Assembly: GCF_900176275.1 (NCBI RefSeq)
Contig: NZ_FWXD01000007.1
Coordinates: 122,514-186,513, forward strand
Reading direction: 5' to 3'
Length of the DNA stretch: 64,000 nucleotides
From: Andreprevotia lacus DSM 23236
Lineage (GTDB): Bacteria > Pseudomonadota > Gammaproteobacteria > Burkholderiales > Chitinibacteraceae
Every line of letters begins with the position of its first letter. Within the stretch, counting starts at the first letter, position 1. The notes under the pieces are model-generated. The model did no database searches. It was not told where the DNA came from and saw nothing but the letters and a program-made list of their open reading frames with translations. Made by a program: the position numbers and the translations under genes. Shown here piece after piece: positions 9,009-17,388 of the stretch.

Positions 9009-9592
9009 TTCGTTCCCGCCAGGATTATCTGGATTACCTTGAAGCCGATCGTCGCTCGCTGGACGTGGCAGACACGCTGTTCCAGCGACTGTTCAATGAT
9101 CGCTGGCAATACCAGCGCCTGCTGCGCAAAGTCGAATTCCTGAAAAATTGCCGCAAGAACAAGGCCCTGCGGCTGTATGCAGAATGGCGTTTTCGCAAGC
9201 TGGGTCGGCTGCTGGGTTATTCGATCCCGCCCAATGTATTCGGCCCCGGCCTGGCCATTCCGCATCGCGGCACCATCGTCGTCAACAGTTATGCGCGCAT
9301 CGGTGCCAATTGCCGCATCCACGTCTGCACCAATATCGGCACCAATCTCGGCACGCTCGACGAGGCGCCGGTCATCGGCAACAACGTCTATATCGGCCCC
9401 GGCGCCAAGCTCTACGGCAAGATTGTGCTGGGCGACAACATGGTAATCGGCGCCAATGCGGTGGTAAACCGCAGCTTTCCGGAGGGCAACTGCACCATCG
9501 CCGGTGCGCCTGCCAAGGTTATTTCCGACCGTACATCGGCTGGCGGCCTGGTACGTGGTCATCAGCAAACTGTGGAAACGGCAGAGGCATAA
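9005..9592 (+). CDS. Hexapeptide-repeat acetyltransferase (serine acetyltransferase-like)
   Basis: A 195-aa protein whose residues 75-175 form a left-handed beta helix of the CysE/LpxA-like kind: PHRGTIVVNS, ARIGANCRIH, IGNNVYIGPGAKL and GDNMVIGANAVV. An N-terminal helical part precedes it, and a family-typical end-cap (AGAPAKVI) follows. The enzyme should use acetyl-CoA. Inside an EPS operon the natural acceptor is a sugar of the polymer rather than serine, but the sequence alone cannot settle this. It is the last gene before a 209-base gap. Confidence 0.85.
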   Translation: MIRSRQDYLDYLEADRRSLDVADTLFQRLFNDRWQYQRLLRKVEFLKNCRKNKALRLYAEWRFRKLGRLLGYSIPPNVFGPGLAIPHRGTIVVNSYARIGANCRIHVCTNIGTNLGTLDEAPVIGNNVYIGPGAKLYGKIVLGDNMVIGANAVVNRSFPEGNCTIAGAPAKVISDRTSAGGLVRGHQQTVETAEA

Positions 9593-9801
9593 GCGTGCGT
9601 CAGCAAGCCCTCCTCGCCGCACTGCTGCAATTTCCGTCTTGCGTTGCTGCAATGCTGTCGCGAATCTGCACCAGTGTGTCACCCAACACACATGCCGATG
9701 GTATAGATCACATTTCGGGGGGGGCCCCCTCGTTTGAAACATTAGAGTACGCTAATAATCTGAAGGTCCAAGCGTTGCGATTGCAACTAGAGGACTTCAT
9801 C
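9593..9801. other. Gap inside the EPS locus with a G8C5 tract
   Basis: This is the longest break in the EPS locus. It contains an uninterrupted run of eight G followed by five C at about 9717-9729, then an AT-rich patch (TTGAAA at 9734, AATAAT at 9754) whose spacing of 14 is too short for a standard sigma70 promoter. A separate promoter for the hydrolase gene downstream is plausible but not proven. No coding region is seen. Confidence 0.4.
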
Positions 9802-11082
9802 ATGCGTACTGCAATCATCGGCACCATTCTGGCTCTCACCGGCTGCGTGGTCACCACCCCCCCCAGGGCCGAGGCCGACCTGTTTCTGGGCCAGCACATT
9901 TTCTATGCATCCAGCTGGCCGTCGGTGCAAACCGGCTATTTCGACGGTGTACGCGTTTGGTCGGGTACATCACAGTCAGCAACCTGGCGCGATATCGAGC
10001 CCAGCAGCGGCAACTTCAACTTCTCGGTGCTGGATCAGCATGTAGCTCAGGCGCAGGCACACAACATGACGCTGATGTACACGCTGGGCCAGGCGCCGGC
10101 GTGGGCATCTGCACGCCCCGAAGAGTCTGCCAACATGGGCCTGGGTGCCGCCGCCGAACCCGGTGACATGTCTTTGTGGACGCGTTACGTCACGACGGTT
10201 GCCACACGCTACCGTGGCCAGATTTCTGCCTATGAAATCATGAACGAGCCACGCATTCCCGAGGCCATCAAACCCTATTCCCCAGGTTTTTTCTCAGGCA
10301 GCACCGACAGCTTGGTACGCATGACCCAGCTCGCGCACGACGCAATCAAGGCAGTCGACCCTGCAGCAAAGGTCGTCTGCCCACCCATGGATGGCGGCGA
10401 TCTGGGCGTGAAGCGGCTGGAGTATTTTCTCAGCCACGGCGGTGGCCAGTACTGCGATGCGATTGGTTTCCATTTCTACCTGAAAACGCAAACCGTGGCT
10501 GAATTCAATACCTTGCTGGCCAGCGTGAAAGCAGCCATGGCACGCCAGGGCGTTGCCAACCTGCCGCTGTGGGACACCGAAATCGGCGTACTGGTACAGC
10601 AAAGCGGCACCAATGTAGTACCGCGCAACGCAAGCGGGATTCTTTCCACCGTACTGGACGAGCGTGATGCCGCTGCGCTGATGCTCAAGATCGTGCTCGC
10701 CAGCCAGGTGGGTGGCATTGCGCGTACCTACTGGTTTGCACACGACAGCTCCTCGATGGGCAGCACCCAGCCCAACAAGACCATCGGGGCACTCAACCTG
10801 CTGGGCGTCGGCTATATCCAGGCCAAGGCATGGCTGAATGACAAGCAGCCGCAAAACTGCACGATCGGTGATCAGTCCACCGACTGTACGTTACTCAAGA
10901 ACAATGTTGCGGCTGCGCGCATCAGCTGGGGCAATACGTTGTCTGCGGTGCAATTGCGCCAAGCCGGCGTGCGCGAGCTCTGGCTGCTCAATGGCCAGCA
11001 CCTGCCCATGGCCAGCATGGACGACGGCAGCCTGGCGACGTTGAGCCGCAATTTCACAGATCCGGTGTACCTGGCCCTATGA
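9802..11082 (+). CDS. Clan GH-A glycoside hydrolase lipoprotein (GH39/GH5-like)
   Basis: A 426-aa predicted lipoprotein. The short signal ends in LTGC (Cys15). The rest reads as a TIM-barrel glycosidase of clan GH-A: YEIMNEPR at 144-151 gives the acid/base Glu149 after Asn148, and LWDTEIGV gives the likely nucleophile Glu260. IGFHFY (221-226) is a typical barrel strand. It resembles GH39-like and cellulase-like proteins found in capsule or EPS loci, where they trim or release the polymer. The substrate is unknown. The ATG at 9802 is chosen because the signal peptide begins there. The gene lies between an acetyltransferase and two glycosyltransferases. Confidence 0.82.
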   Translation: MRTAIIGTILALTGCVVTTPPRAEADLFLGQHIFYASSWPSVQTGYFDGVRVWSGTSQSATWRDIEPSSGNFNFSVLDQHVAQAQAHNMTLMYTLGQAPAWASARPEESANMGLGAAAEPGDMSLWTRYVTTVATRYRGQISAYEIMNEPRIPEAIKPYSPGFFSGSTDSLVRMTQLAHDAIKAVDPAAKVVCPPMDGGDLGVKRLEYFLSHGGGQYCDAIGFHFYLKTQTVAEFNTLLASVKAAMARQGVANLPLWDTEIGVLVQQSGTNVVPRNASGILSTVLDERDAAALMLKIVLASQVGGIARTYWFAHDSSSMGSTQPNKTIGALNLLGVGYIQAKAWLNDKQPQNCTIGDQSTDCTLLKNNVAAARISWGNTLSAVQLRQAGVRELWLLNGQHLPMASMDDGSLATLSRNFTDPVYLAL

Positions 11083-11179
11083 GCACGCCCGCATACCTGG
11101 TCCTCTCCCTCGTGCAGCGCCACCGGCATGCCCTTCTTCTTTCCGCACCCGGCCGCTGGCGGCCTGCAAGGCAAACCTC

Positions 11180-12334
11180 ATGAAAGTGACTCTGTTTCAG
11201 TACCGACTGTTCCACTATCGCCTGCGTCTGTTCGAACTGATGCGGCAGAAATGCACGCAAGCCGGTATCGAGCTGAACATCGTCTACGGCCAGCCGTATG
11301 GCGATGAAATCAAGAAAAAGGATACGGGCGAGCTGCCGTGGGGCATCAAGGTCAAGAGCCGCTATTTCCCGATCAAGGAAAAAAAGGATCTGTGCTGGCA
11401 ACCCGCCCCGGCAGCAGTGCGCGATTCCGACCTGTTCGTGTTCATGCACGAAAACCGCCTGTTGGCCAACTACTGGTGGTTGCTGCGCCGCAGCCTGGGA
11501 ATGGGCCCCAGGGTGGCTTTCTGGGGCCATGGCCGTGATTTCCAGAGCTACGCGCCCAACGGCCTGCGCGAAAAATGGAAGCGCATGACCTTGAACTGGC
11601 CGGACTGGTGGTTTGGCTATACCAGCCTGACCCGGCGCATCGTCGAGGCGGCCGGGTTTCCGTCCAAACGCATTACCGTGGTCAACAACGCCATCGATAA
11701 CGAGGAGTTCGTGGCCGAGCTGGCTGCCGTCACCGACGCCGACATCGTCTCCTTGCTGGGTGAAACTGGCTTTGCGCCCAGTGACTTTGTCGCCATTTAT
11801 TGCGGCTCGCTCTACAAGGAAAAGCGCATCGAGCAGTTGCTGGCCATTGCCGAGCGCATTCACGAGCAACAACCGGCATTCCGCCTGCTGATCGTTGGTG
11901 ATGGCGCGCAGCGCAGCGAAGTGGAACAGCATGCAGCCAGCCGGCCCTGGATTGCCTATCTGGGCGCGGTACACGGCGCACGCAAGGCTGCGTGCTTCAA
12001 GCTGGCGCGCGTGTTGCTCTGCCCGGGTGCGGTCGGCTTGAACATTCTGGACTCCTTCATCGCCGGTACGCCGCTGCTCACCATGAAGAGCGCGATGCAC
12101 GGCCCGGAAATCGGTTTTCTTGAGCACAGTCAGAATGGCTATCTGATCAACGACTCGGATGATGAATACGTCGCCCAGGTCGACCAGCTGATCAGCCAGC
12201 CGGCCGAGCTGGCCCGCGTGCGCCACGGTGCGCTGCTGGCTGCCAACGAATACACGGTCGACCGCATGGCCGAGCGCTTTGTCGAAGGCTTGCGCGCAGC
12301 ATTGGCTGACCGCCGCCAGGAGCAGCCAGCATGA
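11180..12334 (+). CDS. Glycosyltransferase, GT-B fold (family 4/1 type)
   Basis: A 384-aa GT-B transferase. The N-terminal half begins MKVTLFQYRL, and the C-terminal Rossmann half carries VAIYCGSLYKEKRIEQLL (about 210-227), RLLIVGDG (234-241) and a late acidic stretch near 295-320. The classical EX7E motif is not crisp, since the region reads MHGPEIGFLE. It is expected to add one sugar to the lipid-linked unit. It follows a 97-base gap after the hydrolase gene, and its stop overlaps the next glycosyltransferase (ATGA). Confidence 0.87.
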   Translation: MKVTLFQYRLFHYRLRLFELMRQKCTQAGIELNIVYGQPYGDEIKKKDTGELPWGIKVKSRYFPIKEKKDLCWQPAPAAVRDSDLFVFMHENRLLANYWWLLRRSLGMGPRVAFWGHGRDFQSYAPNGLREKWKRMTLNWPDWWFGYTSLTRRIVEAAGFPSKRITVVNNAIDNEEFVAELAAVTDADIVSLLGETGFAPSDFVAIYCGSLYKEKRIEQLLAIAERIHEQQPAFRLLIVGDGAQRSEVEQHAASRPWIAYLGAVHGARKAACFKLARVLLCPGAVGLNILDSFIAGTPLLTMKSAMHGPEIGFLEHSQNGYLINDSDDEYVAQVDQLISQPAELARVRHGALLAANEYTVDRMAERFVEGLRAALADRRQEQPA

Positions 12335-13419
12335 AGGTCGCCATTGTTGGCCTGCGCGGCTTTCCCGATGTACAGGGGGGCGTCGAGCGCCATGTCGAAT
12401 CACTGGCGCCACTGCTGGCCGAGCAGGGCGCACAAGTCACCGTCTATGTACGTGCACCCTACATGAAGCATGTAGCCGGCGATGAATATCGCGGCGTGCG
12501 CTTTTGCCGCGTGTGGTCGCCCACCGGCAAGGCGTCCGAGACACTGGTGCACACCTTTCTGTCGGTGCTGGCTGCAGCTTGGCAGCGCAACAAGGTGATC
12601 CATTTCCATGCGATCGGTCCGTCCTTCTTCGTGCCGCTGGCGCGCCTGTTGGGCATGCACGTGGTGATGACCCATCACGGCCAGGATTATCAGCGGCAGA
12701 AATGGGGCAAGGGTGCGCGCTGGTTCCTGCGCACCGCAGAAAAATTCGGCGTGCGCTGGGCCAATCACGTGGTGGTGATTTCGCATCAGCTCAAGCGGCT
12801 GGTGAACGAGACCTTCCAGCGTGAAGCGGCACTCATCCCCAACGGCGTGACCGGTTTTCCGGATGGCAGCGGCGATGCTGCCCTGCTGGCCGACATGGGG
12901 CTGGAGCCTGGCCGCTATGTATTGAACGTGGGCCGCTTTGTGCCGGAAAAGCGTCATCACGACCTGATCGATGCCTTCCTGCGCAAGCCACCCACCGGCT
13001 GGAAGCTGGTGTTCGCCGGCGCAGCCGACCACGAGGACAGCTATTCGCGCACCGTACTGGCACGCACCAGCGAGCAGGTGGTGTTTCTGGGCCGCAAGAA
13101 TGCCAACGAGCTGGCCAGCCTTTACGGCCACTGCGGGCTGTTCGTACTGCCGTCGTCGCACGAGGGCTTGCCCATTGCGCTGCTGGAGGCACTCAGCCTG
13201 GGCGCACCGTCGGTAGTCAGTGACATCGAACCACATCTCGAACTCGACCTGCCGGCGGAGAGCTACTTCCCGCTCGGCGATATCGGCGCACTGGCCGATC
13301 GCATCACGCATTTCGTACAGCAACCGGCCCGTTGGGACGACTGGGCCGCCCGTGTCCAGCGCGATTACCACTGGCCGTCGGTCGCACAACGCATCCACAC
13401 CCTCTATCAAACCCGTTGA
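12331..13419 (+). CDS. Glycosyltransferase family 4/1
   Basis: A 362-aa GT-B enzyme. The N-terminal Gly-rich loop FPDVQGGVERHVESL (12-26) is typical of family 4. The C-terminal domain shows YVLNVGRFVPEKRHHDLI (about 192-209), then LPSSHEGLPIALLEAL (about 272-287), which fits the EX7E nucleotide-sugar binding motif well. It should transfer a hexose or N-acetylhexosamine onto the repeat unit in the cytoplasm. It overlaps the upstream glycosyltransferase by 4 bases, and tviB starts 14 bases after it. Confidence 0.92.
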   Translation: MKVAIVGLRGFPDVQGGVERHVESLAPLLAEQGAQVTVYVRAPYMKHVAGDEYRGVRFCRVWSPTGKASETLVHTFLSVLAAAWQRNKVIHFHAIGPSFFVPLARLLGMHVVMTHHGQDYQRQKWGKGARWFLRTAEKFGVRWANHVVVISHQLKRLVNETFQREAALIPNGVTGFPDGSGDAALLADMGLEPGRYVLNVGRFVPEKRHHDLIDAFLRKPPTGWKLVFAGAADHEDSYSRTVLARTSEQVVFLGRKNANELASLYGHCGLFVLPSSHEGLPIALLEALSLGAPSVVSDIEPHLELDLPAESYFPLGDIGALADRITHFVQQPARWDDWAARVQRDYHWPSVAQRIHTLYQTR

Positions 13420-13433
13420 GCAAGGAATACATC

Positions 13434-14714
13434 ATGACAACACTCGCAGTCGTCGGTCTGGGCTACGTCGGCCTGCCGCTGGTGGTCGAATTCGGCAAGC
13501 AGATCAATGTGATCGGTTTCGACATCGATGAAAACAAGGTTGCCCGCTGCAACGCAGGCAAGGATCCGTCGCAGGAAATCCCCGACGATGAAATGCGTGC
13601 TGCCATTCATGCCGAGTACACCAGCGATGCCAAGCGCCTTGCTGAAGCCGACTACATCATGGTGGCCGTACCCACCCCGGTGGACGACGCCCACCAGCCG
13701 GACCTGCGTCCGCTGCTGTCGGCCAGCCGTTCGGTCGGCCAGAACCTCAAGAAAGGCGCCATCGTCATTTATGAATCGACCGTGTACCCCGGTGCAACCG
13801 AAGAAGATTGCATCCCGGTGCTGGAACGCGAATCGGGCCTGAAGTGGAAGCAGGATTTCTTCGTCGGTTACTCGCCGGAGCGCATCAACCCGGGCGATCG
13901 CGAGCACATGCTCACCAACGTGATCAAGGTGGTATCCGGCGATACGCCAGCGACACTGGCCAAAGTAGCCGACCTCTACGAGCTGGTAGTGACCGCCGGC
14001 ACGCACCGCTGCTCCAGCATCAAGGCCGCCGAAGCGTGCAAGGTGATCGAAAACACCCAGCGTGACCTTAATATTGCACTGATGAACGAGCTGGCCATCA
14101 TTTTCGACAAGCTCGACATCGACACCAACGAAGTGCTGGAAGCGGCCGGCAGCAAGTGGAACTTCCTCAAGTTCAAGCCGGGCCTTGTGGGCGGCCACTG
14201 CATCGGTGTCGACCCCTACTACCTGACGCACAAGGCAGAAAAGATCGGCTACCACCCACAGGTGATCCTGGCCGGTCGTCGCATCAACGACGGCATGGGC
14301 AAGTACATCGCCGAGCAGACCATCAAGCAGATGATTGCCGCCGGCAGCTATGTAAAGGACGCACGCGTGACTGTGCTGGGCCTGACTTTCAAGGAAAACT
14401 GCGCCGACCTGCGCAACTCCAAGGTCGAGGACATCATTCGCGAGCTGACCGAATTCGGCGTGCAGGTATCGGTGTTCGATCCATGGGCAGATGCGGCCGA
14501 AGCGCAGCATGAATACGGTGTGACCCTGCAAAGCTGGGACAACCTGCCGCGGGCCGATGCCATCGTCGCTGCTGTGGCCCATCGCAGCTTCCTGGAGCTG
14601 GGCCTCGAAGATCTGTCGCGCAAGCTCGTCAAGGGCGGTTGCTTTGTTGATGTGAAGTCGCAATTCAACGCGGCCCATCTGGAAGAAGCCGGCTACAAGG
14701 TCTGGCGGCTGTAA
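13434..14714 (+). CDS. tviB: UDP-N-acetylhexosamine 6-dehydrogenase (TviB/WbpO type)
   Basis: A 426-aa nucleotide-sugar dehydrogenase that oxidises the C6 hydroxyl of UDP-GlcNAc or UDP-GalNAc to the uronic acid with NAD+. The N-terminal Rossmann motif is GLGYVGLPL (8-16), NTQRDLNIALMNELA is the linker helix, and the catalytic Cys256 lies in GGHCIGVDPYYL. The wording of these motifs fits the TviB/WbpO branch better than UDP-glucose dehydrogenase. It implies an acidic amino-sugar in the polymer. No epimerase partner is in view. The ATG at 13434 has upstream AAGGAA spacing. A strong terminator follows and closes the locus. Confidence 0.93.
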   Translation: MTTLAVVGLGYVGLPLVVEFGKQINVIGFDIDENKVARCNAGKDPSQEIPDDEMRAAIHAEYTSDAKRLAEADYIMVAVPTPVDDAHQPDLRPLLSASRSVGQNLKKGAIVIYESTVYPGATEEDCIPVLERESGLKWKQDFFVGYSPERINPGDREHMLTNVIKVVSGDTPATLAKVADLYELVVTAGTHRCSSIKAAEACKVIENTQRDLNIALMNELAIIFDKLDIDTNEVLEAAGSKWNFLKFKPGLVGGHCIGVDPYYLTHKAEKIGYHPQVILAGRRINDGMGKYIAEQTIKQMIAAGSYVKDARVTVLGLTFKENCADLRNSKVEDIIRELTEFGVQVSVFDPWADAAEAQHEYGVTLQSWDNLPRADAIVAAVAHRSFLELGLEDLSRKLVKGGCFVDVKSQFNAAHLEEAGYKVWRL

Positions 14715-14732
14715 TCGGCAACAAGGCACACA

Positions 14733-14762
14733 AACAGCCTCGCCCGCGAGGCTGTTTTTTTA
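14733..14762 (+). terminator. Rho-independent terminator of the EPS locus
   Basis: A perfect 10-bp stem (AACAGCCTCG pairing with CGAGGCTGTT) has a 4-base loop and runs directly into a T7 tract. It lies 19 bases after the tviB stop and separates the EPS locus from the next gene. Confidence 0.92.
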
Positions 14763-14807
14763 ACCTGTCCGGCCTGTCCTGTCGCCGGTGCTCTGAAGGA
14801 GATCACG

Positions 14808-15773
14808 ATGACCCACCCACACGACTGGCAACCCTATCGCGCCCCGGCTGAACGGCTGATGGTGCCCAGTGCCGGCCTGCGCGGGCCGGGGGTCATCATC
14901 GTGACCGGGCCATCCAGCTGCGGCAAGGGCGAGATTTCCAACGCGCTGTGCGAGCTGCTGTCGATTCCGCATGCGCGCTGGCTATCGATGGGCAATATCC
15001 TGCGCGGCACCTATGAGCGCGCCGCGCACGATGCGGAATTCCGCGCCATGCTGACCGGCAAGTACCGGATTGCCAGCGATACGCCCATTCTTGATTGCAT
15101 CGACACCACACCCGAGCTGGTGTCCAAGGTGGAGAAGCAGGCAGCGCTGCTCAATGCGCAACTGCACGCCAAAGGCAGCACGGCCCCACAGGGCGATGAG
15201 GCATGGCGACAGGCCAGCCAGCTGGACTGGCTGGAACTATGCACCGTCAACGGCCTGCTGGTGCCCGACCGCTGGACGCAGGCCCTGATCGCCGCGCATA
15301 TCGAATCGCTGCCTGCGCTGCACACCCAACCGTTCCTGATCGACGGCTACCCGCGCACCAAGGCGGCGGCGGCACATCTACTGGAGGTCTTTGGCGAGCT
15401 GAACGTGCCGGTGCTCAAGGTGCTGCACCTGAGCATCAGCAAGCAGGAGATGCTCAAGCGGGCCGGCCGCCGCCAGCGCGTGGACGACAATCAGGAGGCA
15501 CTGCTCAAGCGCTATGCCTTCTATATCGACAGCGTGCAGCCCAGTGTCGATTTCCTCAAGGATGCGCTGGGTTCGGATGCCATCGCGCTGATCGATGCCC
15601 ACCAGCCGCATTACGACCTGCTCGACGACAACAAGGTGTTCAACCTGCAGCGCTCTATCCGCAATGTGGTGTATGCCGCCGCGCTGCACATGGGCTTGCC
15701 GCGCGTGATCATCGATGCGCTGATTGCCACGCGCGCCAGCACGCAGGGCGCAGCAGCGCAAGTTGCCTTATGA
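14808..15773 (+). CDS. Adenylate-kinase-like nucleoside monophosphate kinase
   Basis: A 321-aa P-loop kinase. The nucleotide loop is GPSSCGKGE (34-42) with a Cys before the Gly-Lys. The adenylate kinase signature DGYPRT lies at 179-184, and RRQRVDDNQE (221-230) matches the R-x-DDN-x-E motif of that family. It is about 100 residues longer than ordinary adenylate kinase. The extra length lies between the P-loop and DGYPRT (about 75-170) and in a C-terminal tail. The true substrate is unknown; it is not likely to be the main housekeeping Adk. A clear AAGGAG site stands 8 bases before the ATG. No partner gene is evident. Confidence 0.78.
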   Translation: MTHPHDWQPYRAPAERLMVPSAGLRGPGVIIVTGPSSCGKGEISNALCELLSIPHARWLSMGNILRGTYERAAHDAEFRAMLTGKYRIASDTPILDCIDTTPELVSKVEKQAALLNAQLHAKGSTAPQGDEAWRQASQLDWLELCTVNGLLVPDRWTQALIAAHIESLPALHTQPFLIDGYPRTKAAAAHLLEVFGELNVPVLKVLHLSISKQEMLKRAGRRQRVDDNQEALLKRYAFYIDSVQPSVDFLKDALGSDAIALIDAHQPHYDLLDDNKVFNLQRSIRNVVYAAALHMGLPRVIIDALIATRASTQGAAAQVAL

Positions 15774-15806
15774 TGACTACCCCGTAACCGCCCTGCTGCC
15801 TGCACC

Positions 15807-16181
15807 ATGACCGACCGCCATCTGATCATCGCCGCCGCGCTCAATATGTTCATCGGGGTTGCCGCTGGCGCCTTCGGCGCGCACGCGCTGAAAACACGGC
15901 TGCCGGCCGATTTGCTGGCGGTGTGGCAAACAGCGGTGCAATACCAGTTGCTGCATGCCCTGGGCCTGTTCGTCATCGCCCTGCTGCTGCCCAGGCTGGC
16001 CAGCCCGCTGCTGGGGTGGGCCGGGCCGCTGATGCTGGCCGGCATCGTGCTGTTCAGCGGCAGCCTGTATGCGCTCGCGCTGTCCGGCGTGCGTGTGCTG
16101 GGTGCCATCACGCCTATCGGCGGCGTGGCTTTTCTGGCTGCATGGTTGTTGCTTGCGCTCGCTGCGTGGCGCGCAGCCTGA
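15807..16181 (+). CDS. DUF423 small membrane protein (YgdD family)
   Basis: A 124-aa protein with four hydrophobic segments. It opens with the DUF423 hallmark GVAAGAFGAHALK (17-29) and WQTAVQYQLLHALGLF (40-55). Members are widespread inner-membrane proteins of unknown function. It lies 33 bases after the kinase gene and 19 bases before moeA. Confidence 0.9.
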   Translation: MTDRHLIIAAALNMFIGVAAGAFGAHALKTRLPADLLAVWQTAVQYQLLHALGLFVIALLLPRLASPLLGWAGPLMLAGIVLFSGSLYALALSGVRVLGAITPIGGVAFLAAWLLLALAAWRAA

Positions 16182-16200
16182 TCCCGATCCGGAGTTTACC

Positions 16201-17388
16201 TTGCTGACCGTATCCGAAGCCCTTGACCGCCTGCTGACCGCCGCCCGCCCGTCGACCGCAACGCAAACGCTGCCACTGGCGCAAGCGCACGGCCGTATTG
16301 CCGCAGCCGAATACCGTGCCTCGGTCGACGTCCCCGCGCTGGATAACAGCGCGATGGATGGCTACGCACTGGCCCTGCCCTTCGATGCCCCGTTACCCGA
16401 CGTGTTCCCGGTTGCGCAGCGCATCGCCGCCGGCCAGGTTGGCAGTGCACTCGCCCCGCTGACCGCGGCGCGCATCTTCACCGGTGCGCCAGTGCCCAAT
16501 GGCGCCACCTGCGTGGTGATGCAGGAGGACTGCGACGCCGACGAACACGGCTTGCGCCTCAAGCCCGGCATCACGCCCCACCCGGACCAGCATATTCGTC
16601 GCCGTGGCGAGGATATCGCGCAGAACAGCGTGTTGCTGCAGTCCGGCGAGCAACTCGATGCAGCACGCATCGCCCTGCTGGCAGCAGGCGGCATTGCCGA
16701 AGTAGCGGTGCACGCACCGCTGCGCGTCACGCTGTTATCTACCGGCGACGAACTGGCCGAGCCGGGCACACCCTTGCCACCAGGTGGCGTCTACAACAGC
16801 AACCGCCCCATGCTGCTGGCCATGCTGCAGGCGCTGGGTTGCGAGGTCATCGACGGCGGCATGGTGCCGGACCGGCGCGATGCAACCGAAGCTGCCTTAC
16901 TGGCCGCCGCCCAGCAGAGCGATGTGGTGATCAGCACTGGCGGCGTATCGGTGGGCGAAGAAGACCACGTGAAGGCCGCATTGCAGGCGCTGGGCACGCT
17001 GGACCTGTGGAAGGTAGCGATCAAGCCCGGCAAACCGCTGGCACTGGGCCGTATCGGCAAGGCCGATTTCGTTGGCCTGCCCGGCAACCCGGTCTCGGCC
17101 TATGTCACCTTGCAGGTGCTGGTACGGCCCTTTTTGCGCAAGCGCATGGGCGCGCACCAACTCGCACCGACGGTCTGGCCACTGCCAGCCGCCTTCGACT
17201 GGCCACGCCCGGACAAGCGCCAGGAATACCTGCGCGCCGCGCTGACACCGGCGGGCCTGCAACTGGTCGGCCAGCAAGGCTCGGCGATGATTTCCGGCCT
17301 GGCCGGCGCACACGGGCTGGTGGAAGTGCCGCCGGGCCAGGTAATCCAGCCCGGCGACACGGTGCGCTTTCTGCCCTTTACGTCATAG
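16201..17388 (+). CDS. moeA: Molybdopterin molybdenumtransferase MoeA
   Basis: A 395-aa enzyme that inserts molybdate into adenylylated molybdopterin in the last step of molybdenum cofactor synthesis. Family motifs are clear: DNSAMDGYA (residues 43-51), ARIFTGAPVP (90s), TGDEL near 182, STGGVSVGEEDHVK (about 245) and GLPGNPVSAYV. A TTG at 16201 is preferred as start because CGGAG stands 7 bases upstream and family homology begins within the first residues (VSEALDRLL). The frame extends further upstream, but only through the DUF423 gene. The 3' end overlaps the convergent GNAT gene by 11 bases. Confidence 0.95.
   Translation: MLTVSEALDRLLTAARPSTATQTLPLAQAHGRIAAAEYRASVDVPALDNSAMDGYALALPFDAPLPDVFPVAQRIAAGQVGSALAPLTAARIFTGAPVPNGATCVVMQEDCDADEHGLRLKPGITPHPDQHIRRRGEDIAQNSVLLQSGEQLDAARIALLAAGGIAEVAVHAPLRVTLLSTGDELAEPGTPLPPGGVYNSNRPMLLAMLQALGCEVIDGGMVPDRRDATEAALLAAAQQSDVVISTGGVSVGEEDHVKAALQALGTLDLWKVAIKPGKPLALGRIGKADFVGLPGNPVSAYVTLQVLVRPFLRKRMGAHQLAPTVWPLPAAFDWPRPDKRQEYLRAALTPAGLQLVGQQGSAMISGLAGAHGLVEVPPGQVIQPGDTVRFLPFTS

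Noticed and set aside
9734..9759. TTGAAA and AATAAT as a promoter of the hydrolase gene
   Set aside because: The spacing of 14 bases is too short for a standard sigma70 promoter.
9148..9801. The long upstream extension of the hydrolase frame
   Set aside because: It overlaps the acetyltransferase gene in another frame and has the Arg/His-rich composition of a shadow; the signal peptide begins at 9802.
11054..12433. A 459-codon open frame on the - strand over the glycosyltransferase genes
   Set aside because: The + strand genes have GT-B motifs and tight ATGA overlaps; the - frame has no motif or ribosome site.
13407..14729. A 440-codon open frame on the - strand over tviB
   Set aside because: The + strand frame carries the full nucleotide-sugar dehydrogenase motif set with Cys256, so the - frame is a shadow.
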